Below are positions 29,891 to 40,558 of a stretch of 64,000 bases of DNA, piece by piece. Made by a program: the position numbers and the translations under genes. The stretch is from Cercophora sp. LCS_1 (lineage: Eukaryota > Ascomycota > Sordariomycetes > Sordariales > Lasiosphaeriaceae), in assembly GCA_036250225.1 (NCBI GenBank), contig JAPZLL010000058.1, positions 124,001 through 188,000 of the forward strand, written 5' to 3'. How positions within the stretch are numbered: position 1 is the stretch's first letter; the number at the start of each line of letters is the position of its first letter. Under the pieces are notes generated by a model. The model had not been told where the DNA came from and ran no database searches. It worked only from the letters and a program-made list of their open reading frames with translations.

Positions 29891-32359
29891 TTATCGCCAA
29901 CCCTGCCTACGCGGCCCGTGTTCCGAGCTGGCTGTTGAAGCTTGTGGCGCCGCTGGAACAAACATCGTCGGGCGCAATTGCCCGTATTCGTCCTCCTCAT
30001 ATACGGCGCCGCGGTGTGGTTCGCCGGGGAATTCACGTTCACTGGCTGTTGAAGCTTGTGGCGCAGCTGGAACAAACATCGTCGGGCGCAATTGCCCGTA
30101 TTCGTCCTCCTCATATACGGTGTCGCGGCGTGGTTCGCCGGGGAATTCCCGTTCAAGAAGTGTAGGATGTGTACTAGTACTTCCGCCTAGATATCCCGCG
30201 CCTCCAAAGTGTGGTCCTGGCGATGGGTAATCATCCATCTTGAATGGATGGCCTGGGCTTTCATCTTCTCGCTCTGCCGCGAGCACAGACTCTATATCTG
30301 GCAAGGGCCAAACCTCCGCGACGCCCCCCGGATCGACATCGCTTCCTAGCCCGGTTTTGATGGCGTGCTCTTTTGCGACTCGCTCCCCTTGACGGTAGCG
30401 CAGCTTGAACTTGAGAAGTAACACACGCCCGTCGGGCGATATCACGCCTTCCTCGAGATTCTCGAAGCGGGCTCGGTCCCACAGTTTACTGAAAAGGACC
30501 CTGTGGTTCCCATTTACGACGAGTTGGAGGACCTGAACCGCCATTTTCCCAGGGCTGGCTGACGGGCTGCATCGGTGGAGGGCAAGATGGCATTTGCCGA
30601 CGACCTTGATGTCCAATAAATCTCCTTCAACAGGCCGAAAAAGTTCATTTTTGGTGCACCAAATGCGTCTGTCATCTTGTCTCCGTAATAATGGGACAAA
30701 GCGGCCATTATGATGGACTAGGCGTCTTAGTGGTAGAGTCCGAAGCCCCGGTGGATAGTGTTCAGTTGAGATGGTCCTCTCCGGGATTTGGTTGGTCGAG
30801 GTAAATAGATGACCCGATTCGTCTTCTAAAGCGGCGAAAACTGTCTGCGATATTTCAGTTTTCAGAAGCTGAAGCTCGGTGCAGGTGTACTTCTTGCCAT
30901 GCTGGAACCCTTGGGGGATCGTAAGGGTTACTTTTGCCGCCTGGAGAGGTCTCCTTGTCGCGCTCAGGGTATAAATCAGTACGGAGAAACTTGTGCAAAC
31001 AGCTACGTGGGAGTTGTCCATCTGGACGGCAACCTGACAAGGCCAGATATATTGCTCCGGCTTCGGGATCTCCCACGTCACGGTCCATCGTCGGGTGTGA
31101 AATATCTTGACGCCCGCCGGGGAGGCAATCGCCAGGAACTCGCTGTTGGGCGAAAAGACCATGCTCTCGGCCGCGAGGTCCTTGCAATCGTGCCGGTACG
31201 CCAACTTCCCGCGCTTGGCGTCGTACACTGAGACTTCCCAGCAGCCGAGGAGACGAGCGCGGATCCCTTCCCGGTAGACCGGGCAGTCCTGGATGGTGAC
31301 GAATAACCCGTCCGGAGACAGCGTGACGATCTTGTTCCGCCCGTGCGCTGTCCCTGCAATCGCGCGGACGAAGAGGGGGCCCGGCCTGTCATCGCGTGTG
31401 GACGAGCTGGGTGTCGGGGAGTCTAAGAGCGGCTCTTCATGAATCGTGTCCTGCGGCTTGCCCCGCAACCAGAATGGCTTGCTGAGCTTTCTGTCGAGGA
31501 CTCTATAAGTAAAGGCAGATGGTACTGTGGAGAAAAAGGCATCTCGCACCTCGAGTGACCGGAGGGTTGGGGAGGGACACCCGGAGGACCCGGATCGAGC
31601 CTGTATACAGAAGCACCGTCCACCGCCGTCTCCGCGTAGGAGGTGAGCGAGTCGAGGTATCTATTGATCATATAGTCTCTGCCTCCCACGCCGCTATTGT
31701 TATCCGGCTCAGCGGTGCCTGTTTGTAAATCGGCTCGAAGGTTCGCGATCTCTTCGAGGATCCTCTTCGCGTCGATTCGGATAGTACCGGTGTCCTCGCG
31801 AATGGCCTGGGTCAGCGCCCTGGATTGAAGAACTTGAAGTCAGTTTTAAGCGAGAAAAAAAGAAAAGAAGAAAATAAAGAAAAGGAAAGAAGGGAAGAAG
31901 GAAAGGAGGAAGAAAGTAAAAAGATGGCCAGAAAGGACAGAAAAGAGCAACAAAGCCTCACATCGTCGCAGCCTCCACCGCAATCCCAAGTGTGCGAAGG
32001 TGGTTCTCCAGCTGCTTGTTCAGCCCCTCGACCTCCCTCTTCCCCGACACCGCCCATCTCGCGGGGACGGCAGCGCCGGTACTGTACTTCTTCAGCGCGG
32101 CGTCGACATCGGCCAAGATGGACTCGCAGTCCTTCAGGATGAACCGCAGCTGGTCTCGGAGCTCTTTGGGCAGCTGGTCCGTGTTCTCGTCGCGCAGCAG
32201 GTTCAGGGTGCTGGTGAGCTCGCCGAGGTGGCGCGACGTCGCGATAAGGTCCCCCCGCGCCGAGCGCATCGTTCGGGTGAACCCCGCGATGGCGACGGTC
32301 GTGTTGGCGACGGCGCCGGCCAGCGACACGCTCGCGGCCGTGATAGACAGGGGATCCAT
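29891..32359 (-). CDS. Helo-like N-terminus plus beta-propeller-like protein
   Basis: Exons 31962-32359, 31609-31819 and 29891-31549 join to 755 residues through introns of 142 nt (purine-rich) and 59 nt. The N-terminus, MDPLSITAASVSLAGAVA, is the signature of the fungal STAND/Helo-like N-terminal domain that in NLR-like proteins acts as a cell-death or oligomerising module; it is followed by a helical stretch to ~residue 200. From ~230 the sequence has WD/propeller-like strands (IVTLSPDGLFVTIQD, SMVFSPNSEFLAIASPAGVKIF). No NACHT or NB-ARC domain lies between, so the receptor's central ATPase is missing. The C-terminus carries a 38-residue tandem duplication. The second intron is inferred from frame alone (donor GTATAC, weak branch); a frameshift is the alternative. 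Confidence 0.7.
29930..30157 (-). repeat. 114-bp in-frame tandem duplication in the propeller gene
   Basis: Units 29930-30043 and 30044-30157 differ at only a few positions and encode two 38-residue copies starting EREFPGEP. Near identity implies a recent duplication. Confidence 0.9.
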
Positions 32360-32796
32360 TGATGGGGCGGGTCGTCGGGTTTGTTCATTGCAAGGCTGCA
32401 GGGGAGTGCCGCGGGAGAGGTGTGCGGAGGGAAGAAGCGGGGTTTTCGAAAGACTTTCAGCTGAGGCAGATGGCGACCGCTAGAGCCTTGCGGTCGCCAA
32501 TCGGCGATCGCGGTGGGTGCCAAGCTGGGATATGACTAGCCGGGTTAGGGCTGGGCTGTACAGACAGGTATACCGGAGGGCCGGGGCAACGGTGGTGCGA
32601 GAACATAGAACATACCTACCCTAGCTCAGGATAACGAATAAAAGAAGAAACTTCGTATGCCTAGATTTATTGCAGATAACCAGGCTTTTGTTTTGCTTTC
32701 CAGACCTCGGAAATGCAAGTCAGGAGGAAATTTACTGGACTGATCAAAGATATTAGAAAAGAAGTACAAAAACTTAACGACAACAGCCTTGTAATC
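32360..32796. other. gene-free stretch with a decayed TIR
   Basis: Promoter of the propeller gene. At 32659-32674 GCCTAGATTTATTGCA matches the right TIR core GCCCAGATTCGTCGCA with mostly C-to-T and G-to-A changes, as RIP would leave. Confidence 0.5.
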
Positions 32797-33249
32797 TGTG
32801 ACGAATCTGGGCACAGAAAATTTCCTTTTTCGTTCGTAGTTTGTTATCAAGATATATTGATAAGCTTAGGGCTAACTAATGGGAGGTTTGTTTGTAGGAG
32901 TTGTAAGCAGGAGACTTGGAGAACAGAGAGCTCTCGAGATCTCCAGCACGAAAGAAAAGTAATACGAATATATAAAGACTTTTATGTCCTAAAATGGGGT
33001 AGATTCTGGCCATTTTTATATATGGGCCCAGTTCGAGGCCCCCTCAGCTAGAGTTGAAGCGTTTCGTAGGCTGCGCCACAGCCTGCCGAAAATGGTAATT
33101 AGGGTGAGCAAAGGTGAGCCAGCCTGAGCGAATCCTGAGCAGCGACTGAGCCGAGTCTGAGCCAGGGTGAGCCGAGTCTGAGCCAGGGTGAGCCGTGTCA
33201 CGTGGGCAACTTACGGAAAAGGAAATTTTATTTGCCCAGATTCGTCGCA
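32797..33249. mobile_element. 453-bp non-autonomous TIR element (MITE-like)
   Basis: Left end TGTGACGAATCTGGGCACAG at 32797, right end the inverse GCCCAGATTCGTCGCA ending at 33249. Near the right end are repeated TGAGCC/GGTGAGCC motifs, including two 21-bp units at 33148-33189, and a CACGTG. ACAACAGCCT sequences flank both ends. No transposase reading frame fits in this length. Confidence 0.75.
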
Positions 33250-33296
33250 TACAACAGCCTGGTTGTCTGCGACGAATCTGGGCACACGAAATTTCC
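33221..33296. repeat. head-to-head TIR junction forming a long palindrome
   Basis: The right end of the 453-bp element and the left end of the 3.5-kb element face each other across 18 nt. GGAAATTT...GATTCGTCGCA on the left pairs with TGCGACGAATC...AAATTTCC on the right, and the centre (ACAAC/GTTGT) continues the symmetry. Confidence 0.85.
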
Positions 33297-33718
33297 TTTT
33301 TCGTTCGTCGTCCTGAGCTGGGGTGAGCTGTGGCTGATTTGTCCTGAGTTTCCTCTGATTCTTCCCTAAGCTAGGGTGATCCAATAACCGCCGCCGCCGC
33401 ACAGCCTTAGAGGCCCCTTTTCAGTCCCCCTCGGGTAAAGTTTCCTATCAATGAAAAGTAGATGACGCGTAGCCTATAAGGATAGCTCCCAGGCAACAAT
33501 TCCAATTACGACGTACACGCATACTGGGTGTGCGTGTAACTCGTCCTGAAAACCCTATTGTCAAAGCTGAGCAACCCATACCTTACCCAAAAAAAAAAAT
33601 TAAAGCAAACTAAAAGGATCTAATCACACTAATTTCAAACCTATAGCGTCACTATACTATGCTACAGAAAGATGCAGTACGGATGAAGTCGCTGAGAACA
33701 ACAGCAACATCACTTGTC

Positions 33719-33947
33719 TGTTGTAACACCCTGAGTGTGGAGGACGGCTGATCGGAGCTGAATAGGGGCTGAACTGGCGAAGCTGGTTCAGCTGGTCGAA
33801 TATTGCCATAATACTACCAGTATAACAGGAGCTCTCTGGCCGAGCTAGAGAGCAGAAGGCAATTGATCACTTACCTATCCCCTACTATTGAACCCCTATC
33901 TTGCAGTGCACCCTTATCCTTGTTACCCCCGACGACCCTGCGTTACA
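33719..33947. mobile_element. solo-LTR-like block
   Basis: Begins TGTTGTAACA and ends GCGTTACA, the TG...CA form with short inverted ends typical of an LTR, and is about 229 bp long. The flanks do not show a clear 5-bp target duplication, so the call is tentative. Confidence 0.35.
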
Positions 33948-34135
33948 CGGGCAACACTCGGCTAATCGATGTGGGAGACTGGTGTTTTCTTAAAAGCGCT
34001 CCCACCCAACCGATAATGGGGTATCCCCGGCTGGTAATTACTAATGCGGGGCAAGCTGTTAGGGTGAAACTATCGCGGTATTGACAGTAGTGGCGTGAAA
34101 AGACGAGGAATCGAATTTTATGGTCTATCGCAGCC

Positions 34136-34208
34136 GAGACCATCTCCCGAATCTGCTTATAAGATGGGCTGCGATAGACCATCTCCCGAATCTGCTTATA
34201 AGATGGGC
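34136..34208. repeat. two copies of a 39-bp tandem repeat
   Basis: AGACCATCTCCCGAATCTGC recurs with a 39-nt period. GGTCTATCGCAGCC at 34122 is the inverse complement of GGCTGCGATAGACC at 34167, so the block can also fold as a hairpin. Confidence 0.85.
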
Positions 34209-34389
34209 CCGCTGTAGAATGATGATTCGTGGAAAGGCAGGGGCCAGGTTTTGGGACTGCCAGTCCGTGCTTTGTCTGCCCAGTGCTTGGGCGATACAGT
34301 GAAACTGTGGTGGAGCCTAATTCTGGGCCCGTTCACCAGAGAACTGAGCTGTGTCCGACCACTCGCCAGGCGTTACAGCTTGCAGTTGG

Positions 34390-34580
34390 TCTTGGGCCCA
34401 AATTTTGGCCCAGAATATACTAGTACATGCCCTGGGATAGTACACAATACCCCAGCCCGAATTTTGGGATGGTACATGATATATTAGCACTGATGGGACG
34501 TCTTATAGTATACTAGTATATGATAGGATGTCTCAGAATATACCAGTACATGTCCTGGGATAGTACATAATGCCCTAGGT
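34390..34580. repeat. dispersed repeat family, second locus
   Basis: Shares ATACYAGTACATG, CCTGGGATAGTACA and ATACCCCAGC units with 28868-29072. Confidence 0.7.
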
Positions 34581-35284
34581 TAGAATGGTAATTGAACTAT
34601 ATCTTTTTGGACATTAGGCTGAATAGCCTGTGTTAGGAATCAGCCGCGCGGTCAGCTGGCAAGGTGAGCCAGGGGTTTTGGTAGACGGCAGCCATTTTAC
34701 TTGCCTCATTGCCTAGTCTAAGTGTCGTCCTGAATGGCGCAAAGCGAGTCTATCGAGAGGAAAGGGACATCGAGAAGCTTATAGAGCTTGATCGCTTTAA
34801 CGAACGTGTTAGGGAGGGTTTTGATTGGATTGACAATTTCCTACACCAAAGTTGCCTCGAACCGTCTTACCGGGTTAATGCTTTGGTCCGCTCTAACAGT
34901 GGCTTAACACGATGTAGCGGCTAACCTCCCTCGGGTCTAGAGTATCTAGCTTGAGGTGTTTCCCACTGGCCCCAACTTGGATGAGGGAGGTTAGAAGCGC
35001 AGCAGTCACTATGATTAGACTTGCACTTTATTATCTGCTAGCGAATCAAAAATAGGGTCTTAAAACGTGCAACAGAGAAAACTCTCAGTCGCCAAACAGC
35101 GATCTAGCAGTCCTTATGGCGGGCTATGTGCTAGGCAGTGATGTAGAGGCATTTACATTCGGCGCTAATACCTTATGATAGAAATGGTCAACAAGTCCTT
35201 TCCATTCTGCTTCTGTCAATTACTCTTCTACAAGGTCTCCTCTTCCAGCTCCTTGACAAGACACTTGTAACGTTGGCCAACTAC
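34581..35284. other. gene-poor part of the 3.5-kb element
   Basis: One short plus-strand frame at 34709-34924 (71 residues, including ELDRFNERVREGFDWIDNFL) could be a gene fragment; I do not recognise it. Otherwise AT-rich. Confidence 0.45.
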
Positions 35285-36472
35285 CTAGATGTGCATTAGC
35301 ATCTTGTCGCTCAAGATGCGCTCTAAGTCGGTTGATCCATCCGAAGCAATAGTATATACGCCATGATTGCCCCTTGCGAAGCTTTGGAAAATGGCAAAAC
35401 CAATACCACTTACTTGAAGAATACGGCCAATCCGCATATGAACATCAAGTATGTCCGGGTCAGGCCGTTGAACGTTAGCATCTTCCTGGGCAACGATAGT
35501 AAAGGCCGGTAATCTTTGTAAATTGTATGAATCCTCATCCAAGATCTCCATACAGTATTTATGCTCCTATCCAAAAATGTTAGCTGTATCTTGTGAATCG
35601 GGAATATAACATACCTCGTTCGTAGCTTGAAACCCAAACGTAAACTGACCAAACTCTTCGTGAAATGCCGAGGCTAGTGTAATGGCATTTCTCGGCTGGT
35701 TAATCGTATCGGGCCCAATCTTGTTCTCTAAGGCTGGGAAATAGTGGTAAAGTGCCCACCATGTTGTTGCCTTGTTCTTAGTTTGCGTGGCATTTTCCTC
35801 CTCGAACTTTCTAAGTGCAAACGGTAGAATATGCGCGCATTGTGTTCTGGCTTTTCCAGCGCCCTTACGTCCGCCTGGAGGTATGTTGGTAAAGGCCTCC
35901 GAATCGATGGCGCCTGAAACAACACATCGATTTCCATCTCTGCGGAGGCACTCTTCCTTCAGCAACTTCTGTCCTATTCGGCTCGATCCTTCAATCTGTG
36001 TCATGGCCAATTCGATTTCGAACGCTGCCAACTGGTTGGGCGAAGGTGTAACTGGGGGCTGTTTGCCACCAGCAGCAGCCACTACAGTAAAGCGTTAGTA
36101 TACGGTAAGTGGCCTAATAGGGTATAATATAAACATACTAGGCTTCAGAATTGCGTCGACGAGGAAATTGCGCAGTTGGCGCAGTTGGTGGGGATTCTTG
36201 GCGAAGCCGTAGATCTCGGATTGCAACGTTGACAGACCTTGGCCAGACAGATGATCGACAAATGCCCGTAGCACCTTGGCAGTATCGTCGCTGGCATGGA
36301 TTGGCTGGTACTCGCTCAGTACGTTGCTGACAACTTCAACCGCATTTTGCTGGATGAATGGGCTTGGGGGCAGCGATGAGAGAGCCGCGGAAGACTGCGA
36401 TCCAGATCGTCCCGGATGCGGCGCTATTTCTGGCAGGCCTGCCAATGGATCGTCATCCCAGAAGAATGCCAT
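35285..36472 (-). CDS. HNH nuclease-domain protein inside the TIR element
   Basis: Exons 36139-36472, 35615-36081 and 35285-35566 give about 360 residues; both introns (57 and 48 nt) have GTATGT donors. Residues ~110-240 hold the fungal HNH fold: RRDGNRCVVSGAIDSEAF, then QCAHILPFAL with the key histidine, a spaced N in QPRNAITL, and AFHEEF supplying the last histidine. This is the HNH_2-like family common in filamentous fungi, of unknown biological role; HNH folds cut DNA or RNA using a single metal. The C-terminal ~30 residues are uncertain because GTAAGT at 35413 could start another intron. The gene lies wholly within the element and would travel with it. Confidence 0.75.
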
Positions 36473-36752
36473 GGCGAATGAGCGTGCAAGGAAGAAAACA
36501 CGTGGTACTGTTTACGCACAATTGCTGTGGAAATTAGGCGCACGTACAAGTTCTTGGCAGGGTGCTTCGGACCCGGGTGGTGGAAAATCAGAGTTACAGT
36601 TCAAATGACCTCGGTCGCAAGCCTGAGCAAATCCTGAGCTAATCCTGAGCCGGGACCTGAGCCGGGACCTGAGCCGGGGTGAGCAACGTCACGTGGGTGA
36701 GGTACAAAAAAGGAAATTTTGTGGTGCCCAGATTCGTCGCACATATCGCTCG

Positions 36753-38903
36753 ATGACTCTGGAAGAATTTATGAACGCTTTAGAGAAAGACGGCGGCTTC
36801 CGCGCAACGTAAGTATCTATCCACACTTTACCAACGGCCAAGATAGGGAAGATATTAGTGTTGGTTGTTGATGCAAAACTCGTAGTCGAAAACAATACGT
36901 ACTTCAGCTTGAGAAATGGGGTTTGCGGAAGTACAAGTGGCCCTATCCAAATCCTGCCAAGCGACAAAAGTTAGACCATCCCTTGTCGCGCGCGACGAAT
37001 CCGTCTGCTCTGTCTCTGAGCAACAGCAGACCAGTCGATGCAACAGACGCACTTTCCCTTACCACCAACTCCGAGAGTCCACGCAGTCTTGGCGAGGACC
37101 ACCCCGGGGTCCAACATGAAGACGCCCACCAGTGTCGCTGCTCTGAGGAGACAGCTTCAAGTCCAAACCCCTATTTGGGTCTCATTCGTCAACGGGTTGG
37201 GTGAGCACACCACTGCAAAAAATCAAATCGAACGCGTCGACCTTGCTGGGGAATTTCACCTTCGCTTGTGTTGTCACGAAGAGGCTTTTCGTTTATACAA
37301 ACTGCTGCTCGACTGGGCCCAAAGCCACCATGACTATTTGTGTCCATTCGTATTTGACATCCTCGAGCTCGCCAAGATCGGGTGCGTCAGATCAGCTGTC
37401 ACTACAACCGACATCAAAGCTGTTGGGGCTCTTCTGGAAGGATGCACGGTGCAAGAGCGGACTAAACAAACCACCCAGAGACCTTTTTACGAATCCACTT
37501 TTTTATGGAAACAACACTGGGACTGTGGAAGAAGCATCTATCCCGATCCAACTGTTGAACCGCGTTATTCGATATGTCATCGAGAGCTGCAACGCCAGTT
37601 TTAGGCCAGCCGTTTGAACAATTTTTACAGGTGCCTGGGTTCAAAACTTGCACCGCCATTTCATCTGTATCTGTTTCTAGAAGCGGGCTTGGTTTTGATG
37701 CGAGGAGAAGTTCGAAGGCGCAGCAGCTATCGTATTATCTTAGATCTGTGTTCCCCGACAGCTTCGAGACTTCAACTCAGCTAGCCAAGGGAAATGTGTT
37801 GATGGAATGTTTGCAGTGGCTCAGGCAAGCCTCATCAAGGGCGACAACATTACCGATCACACAGACTTTTTGGTGGGTGCAGCAAGTCCGGCGAGCCCAA
37901 GAGCGATGAATAGGGTCGGATATACCGCCCTGATGCTTTGCGAGGCATGGATTAGCTTGGAGGGAGAAACAAGCCGTTACCCTGACTGGTTTCGAAGGGC
38001 CAGATCATCGTTTGGTATGTCGCCGATCCACGTTTTGGCTGTTGTAAGCAGCGTGGTATCCCGGCACACGGAGAGGTCGTTTCCAATACGTATGCTCTTG
38101 CTGGGCGCAATCGACAAAGCGATCGGTATCCTACTAAGTCGTACGACGTCAGAGGTTCTAGAGCTGTTCCTCCGCGACTTCGCCGACCTAGAACAACTCT
38201 GCCCCATACACTAGGGGGAAGACCGAATCATAGACGGCTCATTGGTTGAGTCCGTCAGCAAGATACTGGAAGACTGTCGTCAGAATGCACGTCGCCAACC
38301 AGCACAGCTACGACCTAGGATTGGCAAATCTTCATTCTACTCGGATAAAGGAAAGGAAAGGACATAGACCCGAATGCGGCCCGTTTAGCGTCTCCGGTGC
38401 CAATCGCCTTGCTGAGGGATGAGCTCCCCTAGACTTTACCATTGTTTGACACAGGCAACCCGGACGCAGACCTCAATGACGAATATACCATGGAGATTGG
38501 GTCACCTCTAGACCTCTTGTTTGACGACAGCAACAATGCGCCACCAGATAAACCGCCACTGTCCCAAAGAGCCCCTGCTTCCAGGTCCTCGGCAAACCAG
38601 AGGAATGCCCACCTTCCCCCGTTAGCCGATTCACTTCAGTCTCCAGATTTCAAGTCTATGGCGGTTTTGCGAGATCATGTCGCCACAGCCGTGGACCTAC
38701 GATCAGCCATGAGCAAACTGTCCATTGATCTTCCGTCAGCTGTACTGGGTAGGACAAGCGGGAGCAGCATTGGCAGCGTCCTGCAGGGATTTAGCGGTGC
38801 TTCAGGGCGTGGGATTATGTTCAGGGGCAGCTCAGGCGGTTCTAGGTTCAGTGATAATGCTTCGACAAGTCTTGCGAGGCATCTCAGCGGTGGGAGGCGA
38901 TGA
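36753..38903 (+). pseudogene. Clr5-domain gene truncated by the TIR element
   Basis: ATG 36753 opens MTLEEFMNALEKDGGFRAT; a 77-nt intron (36809-36885) joins it to RKQYVLQLEKWGLRKY, together the C-terminal two thirds of a Clr5 domain (a fungal N-terminal domain with conserved Trp and KWGLRKY). The first helix of Clr5, normally just upstream, is missing: the TIR element ends at 36741. Downstream the expected helical body is found (LAGEFHLRLCCHEEAFRLYK, LLLDWAQSHHDYLCPFVFDI, DWFRRARSSFGMSPIHVLAV), but it jumps between frames near 37205, 37460 and 37790 without clear introns, and the Ser-rich tail is a further frame (38442-38903). I read this as a disrupted, decaying gene; some jumps could be unrecognised introns. 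Confidence 0.65.
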
Positions 38904-39239
38904 TATTGATGGGTTTCGATCACAGTGGAATAGAATAAGTCAGTTTCCTTATTCATTTGTTATTCAAGACTCGTCCAAGCTACTTTGAACCCAAGAGCCT
39001 TATTCTAACAGGTAGTCGTCCGTAATTTACCCAAAGACATTCAAAATATCAACCGAAGCATGGTTTTTATCTTCGATGCCTAAAAGGAGAGCCAAATGCC
39101 TTGGGATATATTCACCCTGCCCCAAATCGCAATTTCGATCCCTCTAGAATTTATTCAGCGGCTTTTCAATACATGGAATACCCGTTTAATCCCCTTTATG
39201 ACACCTCTGGATCAGTCTGGGATGACGTCGACCCCTTGA
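38904..39239. other. convergent spacer
   Basis: 336 nt between the Clr5 remnant and the convergent HNH gene; nothing recognised. Confidence 0.55.
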
Positions 39240-40558
39240 CTACGCCTGCGACCGCGACTGCTCTTCCTCGGCTTCGGCCGCGTTGATCCGCTCCCCAAAC
39301 TCAATCAAATCCCGCCACGAAGCCGCAACCCCAGGGAATTCCCAATTCTCATCCAAAAACTCGGGATGGTAGGGTGTGTCTTCGACTGCCTCAGGGCCTC
39401 CAGCCATGGCGAGGATCTTGACCAAGGCCCACTGAACCTTGAGTGCCAAAGCCATTTTCTCCATGTGTTGCTTTGGGACGCGGATCTCAACGATATCACC
39501 GGTCTCGACGCTGAATCCAGTGCCTGGTCGAGAGATGGCAAATACAGGCTGCGCGCCTGAAGGGCCGCAATCGCCGCAGCATGTCTTGCTGCCCAACTCG
39601 GAAAATGCCGCCTTAATATCCTCGACCGTTCGTCCGAGTGGTGTATCCGGCTTCTTGCCAATGTCCCTCTTCCTCCAAACCATCCAGTGGAACTGGGCGC
39701 GGAGCGTCACGATCTGATCAGGATCACCATCATCACCATGACTGGTGTTTCCGGCGTCGAGGTATTTGAGACCGAAATACCCCTTTTCCCACCAGTCGCG
39801 GAGGTTCGGCGCGAGTGATAACATATTCTAATGTCTGTCACAAACCCCAGGCTTAGAACCGAAGAGGGAGAGAAGGCGTACGCTCAACTCGAATCCAGTT
39901 TGGCCGGGCAGCGGCTCAACCAATTTCGGCGAGGTCAAAAATATGAGGCACGAGCCCCACCACTTGCTCAGGGTCTCTGTCGAGTTGGCGGCCAAAGGGA
40001 GAATATGGCACACCTCGGGGTCCCGGGTTCCTGTGATGACGCAGCGGTTGGAGTCGATCTCCCTCCGCTTGTCGGCGAAGAAACTGTTCCTCCTGGCCTT
40101 CCCGTCTACGTCGAATTTCGTCTTTCGACGAGGTACCGCTTCCTCATCTTCGGAAGATTCGCTTACAGGATCCGGTTTATAGAAACGATCACTCCTTGAT
40201 GCTGATAAATATGCATCGATGTCGGGTTGCGAGATCTTCTTGGTCGCGACTGTAGTCCCTGTTAGAAAGCGTAAAAGGGGCGTTTACGGTGACTGAAAGA
40301 CTTGCACATCTTGATTGTCGTCGGGACCATGTTGAGGTTGCGCAAATATGCCTCGCGTGCAGACAGCGTGTCGTTCATCAAAAAGCAGAGCACAGCATAG
40401 TCCATCTCGAGAAGAACCGAAAGCTCGAGATCGTTGAAGCCTCGATATTTGTCGATGTGTTTTTGAGTTAGCCACTCGAAGTTCTTGTGCCAGTACTCTT
40501 CCAACTCTTGGACAAGCTCAAGTCTCCTCACCAACTCGCCCGTTGTTTGTGCCGACAT
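39240..40558 (-). CDS. HNH nuclease-domain protein (second copy)
   Basis: Exons 40306-40558, 39882-40258 and 39240-39827 give 405 residues. Intron 1 appears to use a GC donor (T/GCAAGT, acceptor CTAACAG) because only this keeps the frame; intron 2 (54 nt, GTACGC...TTAG) removes an in-frame TAG. The HNH core is RREIDSNRCVITGTRDPEVC followed by HILPLAAN, and then the family's NMLSLAPNLRDWWEKGYFGL block, where the N and spaced residues complete the fold. The N-terminal ~90 residues are helical. The core differs from the gene at 35285-36472, so they are family members, not recent duplicates. No signal peptide. Role unknown. Confidence 0.75.

Larger units (their letters stand above)
33268..36741. 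mobile_element. 3.5-kb TIR element carrying an HNH gene
   Basis: Left end TGCGACGAATCTGGGCACAC at 33268 and inverted right end GTGCCCAGATTCGTCGCA closing at 36741. Both ends continue into AAATTTCC and then subterminal arrays of CTGAGC/GGTGAGC motifs; the right array includes tandem GAGCCGGGACCT units at 36647-36680 and TCACGTGGG, also present in the 453-bp element. Inside are a solo-LTR-like block, minor repeats and one spliced HNH gene. No transposase is recognisable. The TIR start and subterminal repeats recall hAT-like elements, but I cannot define the target-site duplication. Confidence 0.65.

Noticed and set aside
39828..39830. Nonsense TAG in the second HNH gene
   Set aside because: A 54-nt intron with GTACGC donor and TTAG acceptor removes it and keeps the frame, so the gene is probably intact.
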